The translations under genes were made by a program, and so were the position numbers. A DNA stretch of 64,000 nt. Origin: Histomonas meleagridis (Eukaryota > Parabasalia > Tritrichomonadida > Dientamoebidae). Numbering within the stretch: position 1 is the first letter of the stretch; every line of letters starts with the position of its first letter. The stretch is taken from the NCBI GenBank assembly GCA_020186115.1, contig WSYJ01000081.1:124001-188000 (forward strand). The letters run 5' to 3'. The notes below the pieces were generated by a model, which was given only the letters and a program-made list of their open reading frames with translations, was not told where the DNA came from and did no database searches. Of the stretch, positions 9,181 to 18,308 are shown one piece after another.

Positions 9181-10488
9181 TCAATCAAAACTGATCAAAT
9201 CCTCATCACTTGCCTCCCCTGATGACGAAGACAAAATTTCTTTTTCATCACTCATTTTCGGCACTGCTGTTTCCTCTTTGCTTGCGTCTCCTTTCACTTG
9301 TTCCTCAAATATTTGCGACAGTTGTGTTGACAACGATTCTTTCAGCGGCGGCATTTGAAATATTTCATCTGTTTGCACTGTTACGTCTGTTAATTTGTTT
9401 TCTTTCTTCTTATGCATGTGATGCTTTCTTTTATGTTGTTTTTTATTTTTATTATTTTTATTATTTTCGCTTTCGTTTTTATTTTCGGTATTTTCGTTCG
9501 TATTATTATTATTTTCGTTTTCTTCTTCGTCTTTGTTACGCGTTTTCGAATCTTTTACAAGTTCATTAAATGAGTTAAAGTGGCAAACAGCTTCTTGAAG
9601 CGAACGAGCTTCAGATATTACTAAGTTCGGAACATCAATTCCGAGCAAATTTAACGTGAATGTGATCCCGAGATGGAGCCATTGTTCTTCGCGTCGACTG
9701 TTATGGCCGCCAGCAAGCACCATCATGTATTTCATTGGGTTTATTGAAGCATCAAATAATTCCCGACATTGTATAAATGGGATAAATTGATCATTTTCAC
9801 TATGACCAAAGACAGTTGGATAGTTGTTATGTTTTACTGCGTTAAGTGGAGATACACTTGATAAATCAAATTCAGCTTGCTCAATAACTTTGCGTTTAAG
9901 AAACCAAATTACTGCTGGCATAAAAGCAGACGGTAATTTCATAGATGTACCAATGGCTGAGACCATATCTGTTATTGAAGTAAATGATGAATCACTAATT
10001 TTACCGATAACTAATGGACTATCGACTAACAAGGAAACTGCTGCGCCCATAGAACGACCCCATAATATAAAAGGGCCCATATTAAAAGTTTCATTTAATA
10101 AAGTAATGGCTTCAAGTGTATCTGATGTTTCAAAATAACCAAGTGATATGTACTTACCTTCGCTACAACCAGATCCAGCAAAATCAAAACAAAATACAAA
10201 TATTTTGTGAGGACAAAAATTTGGAACTAAAAATTGTCCTTCAAGTTGTGATGAAGCATTACCATGTAGATAAATCACACATGGGCCACCTTCCATAATA
10301 TCAACATTTTGACAATGATAAATTGATCCGACTAAATTAATACCTCGTTTTGTAGTAAATCTGATTGGATGACGAATATAAATTCCATCTTTTCCTGCAT
10401 CTAGATAAAGTGGCATTGCAGTGTGATCATATTCTGTTCTTGGTGGTCGAATAATTGCATCGACTGCTTGTTGTACCAAAGAAGCCAT
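9181..10488 (-). CDS. Alpha/beta hydrolase with a long low-complexity tail
   Basis: The protein has 435 residues, starting at ATG 10488. The hydrolase core (residues 30-285) has the oxyanion-hole segment YLHGNASS, nucleophile elbow GRSMG (Ser nucleophile), an acid in HSENDQFIP and the catalytic His in AGGHNSRRE. The order matches serine hydrolases of the ABHD17/Bem46-like group, several of which are depalmitoylases or lipases. The substrate is not predictable here. The tail after residue 320 is Asn/Glu/Lys-rich with a KKQHKRKHHMHKKK cluster and an acidic end SSSSGEASDEDLISFD. It is divergent from the glucosidase-II-beta-like gene, with 54 bp between ATGs. Confidence 0.85.
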   Translation of the reverse strand: MASLVQQAVDAIIRPPRTEYDHTAMPLYLDAGKDGIYIRHPIRFTTKRGINLVGSIYHCQNVDIMEGGPCVIYLHGNASSQLEGQFLVPNFCPHKIFVFCFDFAGSGCSEGKYISLGYFETSDTLEAITLLNETFNMGPFILWGRSMGAAVSLLVDSPLVIGKISDSSFTSITDMVSAIGTSMKLPSAFMPAVIWFLKRKVIEQAEFDLSSVSPLNAVKHNNYPTVFGHSENDQFIPFIQCRELFDASINPMKYMMVLAGGHNSRREEQWLHLGITFTLNLLGIDVPNLVISEARSLQEAVCHFNSFNELVKDSKTRNKDEEENENNNNTNENTENKNESENNKNNKNKKQHKRKHHMHKKKENKLTDVTVQTDEIFQMPPLKESLSTQLSQIFEEQVKGDASKEETAVPKMSDEKEILSSSSGEASDEDLISFD

Positions 10489-10502
10489 TTTTTCCGATAG
10501 AA

Positions 10503-10510
10503 AACCGTTA
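10503..10510 (-). promoter_or_regulatory. Myb-type AACGG element in a divergent promoter
   Basis: The 54-bp gap between ATGs at 10488 (-) and 10543 (+) contains AACCGTTA on the plus strand, i.e. TAACGGTT on the minus strand. This matches the Myb recognition core YAACGG and lies about 15 bp from the minus-strand ATG. The same core recurs near several other starts in the window. Confidence 0.4.
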
Positions 10511-10542
10511 AAAGTTCTGAAAAATGATTACAGAAAAATAGG

Positions 10543-11034
10543 ATGTTTTTGTTCTTGATTTGCACAGAAACATTCGTTCCACCACGAGGGTCATCCCCTG
10601 AGATGTGGGAAAAATATAAAAATGCAATGGATATTGAAAATAATGTGTTTCATTGTTTTTCATCAAATAAAACAATTCCTCTAAATAAGATAAATGATAA
10701 TTATGCTGATTGTGAAGATGGATCAGATGAACCAGGTACTTCTGCATCGCAAAAGGGTTACTTTTACTGTAAAAATGAAGGAGATACACCAAAATTAATT
10801 CCATTTTGGAGTGTTGGGGATGGAATTTGTGACTGTTGTGATGGCTCTGATGAAGAAGAAAACAGCCACGCTGTATGTGAAAATGTATGCAAAGGTAAAA
10901 AAATACAAAATCAACATTCTCAAAATAAAATACAGAATATTGACACAGAGAAAACTTTAGCCAGTGCTCCTGCTCAACAACGAAGAACTTCTTACTGGAA
11001 GGATTTCTTTATATCATTTTGGAAAATTCATTAA
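10543..11034 (+). CDS. Glucosidase II beta subunit-like protein, N-terminal domain only
   Basis: The protein has 163 residues, starting at ATG 10543 with a short hydrophobic leader (MFLFLIC). The core has two LDL-receptor-A-like calcium modules typical of the PRKCSH N-terminus: NDNYADCEDGSDEPGT and NDG-like VGDGICDCCDGSDEEE, separated by a GYFYCKN segment. In glucosidase II this region binds the catalytic alpha chain in the ER. The usual coiled coil, mannose-6-phosphate-receptor homology domain and HDEL-type retention signal are absent. The protein ends in a Gln/Ser-rich tail, at about a third of normal length. It could be a minimal subunit for ER glycoprotein quality control. Confidence 0.8.
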   Translation: MFLFLICTETFVPPRGSSPEMWEKYKNAMDIENNVFHCFSSNKTIPLNKINDNYADCEDGSDEPGTSASQKGYFYCKNEGDTPKLIPFWSVGDGICDCCDGSDEEENSHAVCENVCKGKKIQNQHSQNKIQNIDTEKTLASAPAQQRRTSYWKDFFISFWKIH

Positions 11035-11148
11035 TTAGCGAATTAGTTAAACAAACTAATTGTTTTGTCTTAATAATAATAAAAACCTAACAACTATTTA
11101 ATATAGAAACTTCTTCTATTAAATAATTTTTCATTTTTTTTAAATTTG

Positions 11149-11158
11149 TCACTTTTTG
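11149..11158 (+). promoter_or_regulatory. Inr-like element before the pseudokinase gene
   Basis: TCACTTTTTG ends 10 bp before the ATG at 11168. It fits the trichomonad initiator TCA(C/T)(A/T), where the A is the transcription start, giving a 5' leader of about 17 nt. Similar TCA(C/T)TTT strings sit just before the starts at 15487 (-), 45103, 47377 and 63538. Confidence 0.45.
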
Positions 11159-11167
11159 CAACAATTT

Positions 11168-11959
11168 ATGGGAGAAAAATTATATACATTTCAAGAACCA
11201 TATAATCGAGATAACACAAGCTATTATATGATTCAAGAAGTGACACGCAATAAAGACAACAAGAATTTTATTGGTTATGTTTCTGATCGTTCAAGTTTAG
11301 AATATAATCCAAATTGTATAAATATCGAAAATCTAATTGAAATATTAGGTTCTGTTAGCCATCCTTCGATCCAAGAATTTGTTGAAGTAGTCATTCATCA
11401 AAATAAAATTATCGCAATTCTTGGTCATGAGACCAATTCTTATTATTCAATACTTGAAAACGAAATTGCGATTGATGAGGAGTCTGCTCGTATTATTTTT
11501 AAGCAACTTATGTCTGCTGTTCAATATCTTCATAATAATTCCATAGTTCATTTGGACATTCGACCTGAATCCTTATATTTCGACAAAGAAAAGCAACTTA
11601 AACTTTCTCGATTTTTTAATGCAGCTTATATTCCACAAAATCAAAAAATCACAGGAAAATATGGGACATTGAATTATCAAGCTCCAGAAATTTTCTCAGG
11701 GGAACCATATGATGGGAAGAAAGCCGACATATGGGCGTGCGGAGTCTTATTGTTGTCAACGTTAAGATATCAAAATATTTTTAACGGCATTGATGCAGAA
11801 AAAATCACGCAAAAAATTCTCAACCACGAAATTAATTATCCACCACTCTCAACAGAAGCTATCGAAATGTTAGACTCAATGCTTGAGCCAGATCCAGAAA
11901 AAAGGGCCACGGCCGACGCCATCATGGAGTGCGCGTGGATGAAGAAGACGTCTCTATAA
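11168..11959 (+). CDS. Predicted pseudokinase, CAMK-like fold
   Basis: The protein has 263 residues, with ATG 11168 chosen over the upstream TTG 11156. The kinase fold is clear from the C-lobe: catalytic-loop-like HLDIRPESL, activation-segment end QAPEIF, helix F DIWACGVLL and a terminal PEKRATADAIM block. Key catalytic parts are missing. There is no glycine-rich loop, the beta3 Lys motif reads FIGY, the catalytic-loop Asn is Ser, and DFG is SRF. Catalysis is therefore unlikely and a scaffold or regulatory role is inferred. Trichomonads carry very many kinases and pseudokinases. Confidence 0.82.
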   Translation: MGEKLYTFQEPYNRDNTSYYMIQEVTRNKDNKNFIGYVSDRSSLEYNPNCINIENLIEILGSVSHPSIQEFVEVVIHQNKIIAILGHETNSYYSILENEIAIDEESARIIFKQLMSAVQYLHNNSIVHLDIRPESLYFDKEKQLKLSRFFNAAYIPQNQKITGKYGTLNYQAPEIFSGEPYDGKKADIWACGVLLLSTLRYQNIFNGIDAEKITQKILNHEINYPPLSTEAIEMLDSMLEPDPEKRATADAIMECAWMKKTSL

Positions 11960-12517
11960 CTCAGTAAATGGTATTTAATCACATTATTCGCAACGAGATA
12001 CTAAATATTTATTCAATCTTGTTGTTTAGTTGATTAGGTTTTAATGTAAGTAGATGTTTATATATATATTTTATATGAGCAAATTTGCTATGAAACAAAA
12101 ACAAGAAATATGTTTGTTGCAACAACCATTGACTACACAAATATCATCATTCAAATTGAAAACATATAATTTAATTTCTCAGATTATATAAATCCAAACA
12201 TTAATATATATTTACAAAAAGGTATTGTGATTGGATCCATCCAATGGAGATATCTCCATGTGGCACAAAGAAATATATAGAATTCAAATTTGTCATTTTG
12301 AGCTATCGTATGGATGTCCTTCTTTGTTCCAAACATCTCAAAACGCGGTATAATTCATTAATTTACATTTGTCACTTTTGGCGATACAGAATGGGTTACC
12401 GGTGCACCCCAAAACGAACTGAATTCGAGTAGATAATTCAAATGCAAAAGACGAAAATTGAATGGAAAGAGTCGACGATACAAAACAAAAAATCAAATTA
12501 ATTTTTTATCCCATTAT
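11960..12517. other. Intergenic between convergent genes
   Basis: AT-rich. It contains a perfect 12-bp palindrome TTGTTGCAACAA at 12114-12125 and GGTGCACCCCAAAA at 12401-12414, a copy of the GGGGTG-type element seen upstream of Ras and dihydropyrimidinase. No supported gene. Confidence 0.4.
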
Positions 12518-15487
12518 TTAGTAATCATCTGGGTTGACGTGCTTAGTATGACTACGGATGTAGAACTTGAAGATTTCTTCTATAATAATAGTTGGAATAC
12601 CAAGAATTAAAATAACAATCCAATGGCCAAGATCAAGTTTGACAACAGAGAAGATACGACGAGCGATTGGAAGTTCAAGTGTAAGGAAGTGAACAAGGAG
12701 TGAGCCGACGATGGCCAAGACTAACATCTTATTCTTTGTTGGTGGGAATGTGAAGATTGATTGACGTTCAGAGATAGCTGTCATAGCAGAGAACATTTCG
12801 ACAACAACGAGAACAGACATAGCCATTGTTGATGGAGTATTATCATCGAAGATATGTTTCATTTCAGGTGGTGCTGTGCTCCATGAGAGAACTTGCTTGA
12901 ATGTGATGTGTGGGCCTGTTGGGTCATAAAGGTACCACCAGTAGGCGGCGGCGATTGTAGCAAAGCCTAAGTAAATACCACCGACAATATATCTGCAAAG
13001 TGTAAGTGGTGTAACGATTTCTTCGTTCTTTGGACGTGGTGGCATGTCCATAACTCCTGGTTCTGCTGGGTTGACACCGAGTGCTGTAGCTGGTAAACCA
13101 TCTGTAACAAGGTTAACGAAAAGAAGTTGTGTAGAACGTAATAAGTTTGGACCACCAATGATTGATGAAACAAAGCATGAAACGACTTCACCAATGTTAC
13201 ATGTGATTAAGTAACGGATGAATGCTGTTGTGTTATTATAGATAGCACGACCTTCTGAAACTGCCTTAACGATTGTAGCAAATGAGTCATCAGAAAGAAT
13301 CATCTTAGCTGCGTCTTGGGCAACCTTTGTACCTGAACCCATAGCAATACCAATATCTGCCTTCTTAAGAGCTGGAGCATCGTTAACACCATCACCAGTC
13401 ATAGCGACAATGTGATTTTGCTTTTGAAGGCAATCAACAAGTTGTTGTTTGTGGATTGGTTCAACACGTGCCATAACAGCAACATGTTTGGAGGCTTCTA
13501 ATCTTTCATCATCTGTCATCTTAGCCCATTGGTTACCAGTATATACTTTACCAGTGATATCATCATTTTCATGGATCATACCGATCTTCTTTGCAATAGC
13601 TGCAGCTGTATCTGGATTATCACCAGTGCACATGATGACACGGATACCGGCTGTGTGACATTCCTTGATAGCAGCAATAACTGTTTGACGTGGTGGATCA
13701 ATGATACCTGCGGCACCACACCAAATTAATCCCTTTTCATATTGAGCGATGTTGCTGACATCCCATGACTTGTAATCTGGAGCATCCTTGTAAGCTAAGC
13801 CGAGGCATCTGTAGCAGTTTGAACCGCCAGCCCAATGCTTACGAACATTATCGATCTTTTCGAATACATCCTTTGTAAGTGGAAGGATTTCACCAGTAGC
13901 ATCATCCATATAACGATCACAGTTTCCAAGGATAACTTCGAATGCACCCTTAGCAACAAGTGTGTCCTTACCAACAATGACAGACATTGACTTACGATCA
14001 CGTGTGAATTCGTGTGTACGAACCTTTGGATATTTGTTAAGATAATAATCACTAACTTTGTTGTTACGTTCCTTTGGTGACATCTTCATAAGTTTAGAAT
14101 TTTCTTCATCATCTGGAAGACCGATCTTTTCAGCAAGGATCTTGAATGCAGCTTCTGTTGGTTCACCATTTCTCTTGAATTCTTCAACGCCATCCTTTTC
14201 TTCACAGATGATTGTAGCATCGTTACATGTTGTAGCGATTAAAGCAGCCATTTGAGCAGCCTTATGTTGTGGGAAGTTTTTAACAGTAGCACCATTAGCT
14301 TTGATTTCACCCTTTGGAGCATATGAATCACCTTCAACTTCAAAGACGTTGACATCTTTGTTCTCGACTGTAAGGAATGCTTTAACGGTCATTTGGTTAG
14401 TTGTAAGTGTACCTGTCTTATCAGAGCAAATAACAGATGTGCAACCAAGTGTTTCGACAGCTGGAAGTGCTGTGACAATTGCCTTTTCTTTGGCCATACG
14501 ATTAACACCAAGAGATAATGTGGTGGTAACAACAGCTGGAAGACCTTCTGGAATAGCAGCAACAGCAAGTGAAACGGCAATCTTGAAGAAGGAAAGAGCA
14601 CCTTTGATAACATTACCATGACCTGCTTCCTTGAATTTTGGAATGTTGGCGAGCCATGTGATGATGCAGATGACAAGAATTGATTTGGCAATTACAGCAC
14701 CAAACTTGTCAAGCTTGATTTGTAATGGAGTTTCTGTTTCACCAGCTTTATGAACAGCATCTTGGATCTTACCGATTTCAGACTTTGGACCAACAGCATA
14801 AACAACACCTTGGAAACGTCCACGTGTTAATGGTGTGCCACCGAAGCAGCAGTTTGTCTTTTGGGAAAGAACAAGTTCTTTATCATGGATTGTCTCAACA
14901 GTCTTGTTAGCACCAACAGATTCACCAGTTAATGCGGATTGATCTGCTGTTAAAACAGTTGACTTGATCTTGATGACACGTGCATCAGCTGGAACTTGAT
15001 GACCTTCACCAACTTCAACAAGATCACCACATGCGATATCTTCGGCATCAATCTCAACGATTTCGCCATCACGGATAACGTGAGCCTTGTTTGGTTGGAA
15101 TGATTTTAATGATTCGACACTTTTGTCAGCATTGATTTCTTGCATGACGGAAATGAAGGCGTTTAAGGCAAGAATAACAATGATAACCCATGGTTCAATA
15201 AAAGCTGTAACACGTTCTTCTGGATCTTCTTCAATGAATGCAAAGATAAAACCTAAGACAACAGCAAAGAGAAGTACAAGAACCATCTTGTCCTGGAATT
15301 GCTCGATAATCATTGAAAGAATGGATTTCTTTGATGGAGGTGGAAATGCGTTCCTTCCGAATTTCTCGATGTTGGCTTGGGCTTTCTCATTTGTAAGACC
15401 CTTCACTGGATCGGTGCCAAAATGCTTGAAAATCTCTTCGGGGTCTTTGTCGTAGGCCTCGTAGGTACTTTCTTCAGTATTTTTCAT
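12518..15487 (-). CDS. SERCA-type (P2A) calcium-transporting P-type ATPase
   Basis: The protein has 989 residues, starting at ATG 15487, near the usual SERCA length. Visible are the actuator motif ALTGES, the M4 calcium-binding motif AIPEGLP, the phosphorylation site CSDKTGTLTTNQM, the hinge TGDGVNDAPALKKADIG, and C-terminal membrane segments M5-M10. It lacks a long C-terminal calmodulin-binding tail, and the sequence around the phosphorylation site (ETLGCTSVICSDKTGT) is SERCA-like, so ER/Golgi calcium uptake is inferred rather than plasma-membrane extrusion. The coding strand is rich in C-ending codons, suggesting strong expression. A TCATTTATG Inr-like string overlaps the start, and CCACTTTTC lies 26 bp upstream. 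Confidence 0.96.
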   Translation of the reverse strand: MKNTEESTYEAYDKDPEEIFKHFGTDPVKGLTNEKAQANIEKFGRNAFPPPSKKSILSMIIEQFQDKMVLVLLFAVVLGFIFAFIEEDPEERVTAFIEPWVIIVILALNAFISVMQEINADKSVESLKSFQPNKAHVIRDGEIVEIDAEDIACGDLVEVGEGHQVPADARVIKIKSTVLTADQSALTGESVGANKTVETIHDKELVLSQKTNCCFGGTPLTRGRFQGVVYAVGPKSEIGKIQDAVHKAGETETPLQIKLDKFGAVIAKSILVICIITWLANIPKFKEAGHGNVIKGALSFFKIAVSLAVAAIPEGLPAVVTTTLSLGVNRMAKEKAIVTALPAVETLGCTSVICSDKTGTLTTNQMTVKAFLTVENKDVNVFEVEGDSYAPKGEIKANGATVKNFPQHKAAQMAALIATTCNDATIICEEKDGVEEFKRNGEPTEAAFKILAEKIGLPDDEENSKLMKMSPKERNNKVSDYYLNKYPKVRTHEFTRDRKSMSVIVGKDTLVAKGAFEVILGNCDRYMDDATGEILPLTKDVFEKIDNVRKHWAGGSNCYRCLGLAYKDAPDYKSWDVSNIAQYEKGLIWCGAAGIIDPPRQTVIAAIKECHTAGIRVIMCTGDNPDTAAAIAKKIGMIHENDDITGKVYTGNQWAKMTDDERLEASKHVAVMARVEPIHKQQLVDCLQKQNHIVAMTGDGVNDAPALKKADIGIAMGSGTKVAQDAAKMILSDDSFATIVKAVSEGRAIYNNTTAFIRYLITCNIGEVVSCFVSSIIGGPNLLRSTQLLFVNLVTDGLPATALGVNPAEPGVMDMPPRPKNEEIVTPLTLCRYIVGGIYLGFATIAAAYWWYLYDPTGPHITFKQVLSWSTAPPEMKHIFDDNTPSTMAMSVLVVVEMFSAMTAISERQSIFTFPPTKNKMLVLAIVGSLLVHFLTLELPIARRIFSVVKLDLGHWIVILILGIPTIIIEEIFKFYIRSHTKHVNPDDY

Positions 15488-16063
15488 AAATGAAGTAAAT
15501 TCGATAGTCCAACCACTTTTCTTTCAATTTTGAATCGAAGGTGAGATCAAAGACGATATTATTCAATTTACGACACCAGTCTATGAAAAAGTTATCTCAG
15601 ATGTACAATTTCTAAAAATCGAAGATCTTTGAACGAAATGTTAAATCATATTTCTATACAACACCCTCACAAAAGCTTTTCCTCTGAAAAATTTATTGCC
15701 GCCAAAAAAGGCGATGAAAAAATTAAATCATCTTATCCTTTTATTTTTATCGACAATGTGTTAAAAAAATTCCAAATTAATTTATCTAGAATGATGAAAT
15801 AGTCAAATCCCATATATCTTTATCTTATTATAAATTCAAATATTATACACAAAATTTTATCTAACTATTTATCTAAAAAAACTATCCGATTTTTATAAAT
15901 ATTAAAAACTAGCTCGAAAAATATTAACTTTTATGAATTGTTCTTTTAATTTATTTTTAAAATTCTAATTTTTTCATAAAAAAAAAAAAATTGTAACATA
16001 AAATAAAAAGTATTTTGTTGAGTGTTTAATAAAACAAATTATAATAAAAGAAAAAAAATCTAA
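15488..16063. other. Intergenic with Ca-ATPase promoter
   Basis: Contains CCACTTTTC at 15513-15521 just upstream of the pump gene. The rest is AT-rich with homopolymer runs. No gene seen. Confidence 0.4.
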
Positions 16064-17425
16064 TCAGTCATTTTTCTTTTTGCGATCTCCTTTTTCCCCT
16101 TTTTTAGACAAATAATATACAATGGCAACACTACCTAATGAAAATACAAATCCAATTCCCATACCCCATTTCAAAATGGATGTCATACCAATTGTATTTT
16201 TCCAAACTATTTTTTCAGGTTCATTAAGTTGGAATTCTGTTTTCCCTTCATTTAAAAAGCTCAAAATTGCCTTTAAAACGTCTGGTCTTAGCATTTCAAA
16301 CCTAGATGAAGCTTTTTCTAAATAAATTTGATCAACTAAAGAAGGCATTAAACTATTGTTTTTGTAATACTCTATTGTTGTTTTTGGCCTTGGTAGATCT
16401 AATTCACCACTTATAATTAAAAGAGGTGATTCGATTTTTCCAGGCAATTCTTCTTTAACGGTCAAATTTTCGCAGAGTTTTTCGATTGATGGAAGGAAGT
16501 AAAGAGAACTATCACGTGGTACCGTACACGAATGAAGCAATATGTCACTCCACTTCAAGTCAAGCATTTCAGGCCCTGTCAAACTTGACAATGAAAGATA
16601 TCCAAATTTAGAACCATCAGTAATAGATTGAAGTGCTTCAAACGCATTCGGTGCCGTTGATGGGTTTCGAAGTTGTTGCTCTAAATTGAAGCGAATACGT
16701 TCGGGATTAACAGTAAATACATTAAAGATGTTTTTCGGAAATGTGGTTGGAAGCCATTTGATTTGTGGATATGGACAGGTTGGATCTTTCCGACAAATTC
16801 GTCGATAAATTGCAAGTAATCTGACCGTTGTGTCATTATGTGGAATTGGAACACTAGGATTAATAAACACAGAACGGACTACATTTTGTGGAATTTGTGA
16901 TGAAAGAAAATGGCCTATACGAGAGCCATCTTCACCAACTGAAATGATATGGAAAAATTCAATATTTTCATCCTTAATAAATTTGATGATATCCTTGGAG
17001 CGTTGGGTCAATCCAAAATCAGAAAGATGAAAATTCTCGGAATTTATGACAGAATTTATGATTTTTGAGAGTAATGAATCCTTGACTGTATTGGATTCAA
17101 TCGAAATTAAAGACTTGATTTTTCCATCTTGTGGTACTATATCTGAGTCAACACCACGATATCCTATGAAAAATAAAGGATTAACTGGAAATGATGTATT
17201 TGCAAAATTAAAATCTTTAAGCATATTTCCAACACCATTTCCTGGCCCTAAAAAAACAATTGGTATTCCTTTCGAATTAGCGTTTGTCATTACAACAGGT
17301 ATTGTTAAATTTAAAAGGGACTCACTAGAATACCTTAATGGAACAATAAAGCTACCCTCTTTTGTACTACAATCTTTATCTTTACATTTCCATAAGATGA
17401 ATGTAAAGGAAAAAATTATGAACAT
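16064..17425 (-). CDS. Membrane-anchored alpha/beta-hydrolase-fold protein, catalytic Ser lost
   Basis: The protein has 453 residues. The frame is open to TTG 17446, but ATG 17425 (MFIIFSFTFILW) gives a clean signal peptide and is preceded by an AAACGGTTTT promoter element. The ectodomain has a hydrolase-like oxyanion region VFLGPGNGVG and a C-terminal lobe with ESPLLIISGELDLPRPKT, as in tripeptidyl/proline iminopeptidase relatives. At the expected nucleophile elbow the sequence reads VGEDGSRIG, so the usual GxSxG Ser appears to be Asp. A C-terminal transmembrane helix (WGMGIGFVFSLGSVAIVYYL) is followed by a basic tail. A type I surface or ER protein is likely, probably non-enzymatic. Confidence 0.75.
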   Translation of the reverse strand: MFIIFSFTFILWKCKDKDCSTKEGSFIVPLRYSSESLLNLTIPVVMTNANSKGIPIVFLGPGNGVGNMLKDFNFANTSFPVNPLFFIGYRGVDSDIVPQDGKIKSLISIESNTVKDSLLSKIINSVINSENFHLSDFGLTQRSKDIIKFIKDENIEFFHIISVGEDGSRIGHFLSSQIPQNVVRSVFINPSVPIPHNDTTVRLLAIYRRICRKDPTCPYPQIKWLPTTFPKNIFNVFTVNPERIRFNLEQQLRNPSTAPNAFEALQSITDGSKFGYLSLSSLTGPEMLDLKWSDILLHSCTVPRDSSLYFLPSIEKLCENLTVKEELPGKIESPLLIISGELDLPRPKTTIEYYKNNSLMPSLVDQIYLEKASSRFEMLRPDVLKAILSFLNEGKTEFQLNEPEKIVWKNTIGMTSILKWGMGIGFVFSLGSVAIVYYLSKKGEKGDRKKKND

Positions 17426-17443
17426 TGGGATCCGCCAAAGGAT

Positions 17444-17453
17444 CAAAACCGTT
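17444..17453 (-). promoter_or_regulatory. AACGG promoter element
   Basis: On the minus strand the sequence reads AAACGGTTTT, 19-28 bp upstream of the ATG at 17425. It is the same core as at 10503 and 27994, and a CCTTTGG string lies between it and the start. Confidence 0.4.
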
Positions 17454-17568
17454 TCTAATCAGAAGAAAATGCCATTTTGCATACAAAAAAATTGCATGAT
17501 AAATCTTTGTTGGATGCCCATAAATTCTTTGGTTTATTTTATAAAGAAAGAATTTTAAAACAGAAAAC

Positions 17569-17916
17569 ATGTCATTTAATGAACAAGAATTCTTTTTGGA
17601 ATCATTTGAATTCTTAAACAATAATGACAAGAAAAACAATGAAAGTGAACAAAAAACACAACAGAAAAAACCAGATCTGATTTCGAATCAAGATTTCCAA
17701 TTTCAATCCACACAAAAGCTTACTAAACAGCAAAAAAAGAAAAAAGGGGAATACCTCAAATCCCTTTGTGAAGAAAATAAGCAGTTAAAGGAACTAATAA
17801 TTGAACTTGAAAGAAAAATATCAACAAAGGAAGCGGAAAATACTCTTCTTCAGAATCAGCTCACCTTCTTTAATAAGCAGCTTCCACCAAACAATACTAC
17901 TCAAAGTACAAATTAG
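17569..17916 (+). CDS. Small bZIP-like coiled-coil protein
   Basis: The protein has 115 residues, starting at ATG 17569. A basic patch KLTKQQKKKKGEYLKSL runs straight into a heptad coiled coil (residues 62-98: EENKQLKELIIELERKI, then ENTLLQNQLTFF) with Leu/Ile at core positions. This is the bZIP layout, and KKxxYLKSL resembles the fork of CREB/ATF types. The invariant bZIP Asn and Arg in the DNA-contacting half are not evident, so DNA binding is uncertain. The N-terminal half is Gln/Asn/Ser-rich. It is divergent from the hydrolase-like gene, with 143 bp between starts. Confidence 0.6.
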   Translation: MSFNEQEFFLESFEFLNNNDKKNNESEQKTQQKKPDLISNQDFQFQSTQKLTKQQKKKKGEYLKSLCEENKQLKELIIELERKISTKEAENTLLQNQLTFFNKQLPPNNTTQSTN

Positions 17917-18308
17917 ATTTTGTTTTACTAAATTGTGTATTTGTATTTGATTTTTATAATAGCAATGAGTAACTTTAATGGTAAGTTTTTGTTATAATAA
18001 TAATCAATTAAACAAAAAACTTTAAATTGAAAAATTTCTAAATTTGATTTTGATTTTGGTAATTCTAAAAAGCATTGTGACATTTACTCTAAATAATAAG
18101 GCATTTTTTTTGAAAGTACAATGCAGCTTTCTCAAAATTTATAAATTTTAAAATGCTTACTTGCTTTTAGAGAATTTTATGGATTTGTATTACATACCAT
18201 ACGAAACATAAAAGAAGTTTGAAAGAAAAATTGAAATATTTTTTCGATCATATTGATAAAATTAGTAAAAATAATTTTTTTCGAATATACCTGTTTTTAG
18301 TAACCAAA
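17917..18308. other. Intergenic between convergent genes
   Basis: AT-rich, no gene, RNA or repeat that I can support. Confidence 0.4.

Noticed and set aside
12244-12432. 62-codon plus-strand frame in the gap before the Ca-ATPase
   Set aside because: Short, no recognisable features, within 3' flanks of convergent genes.
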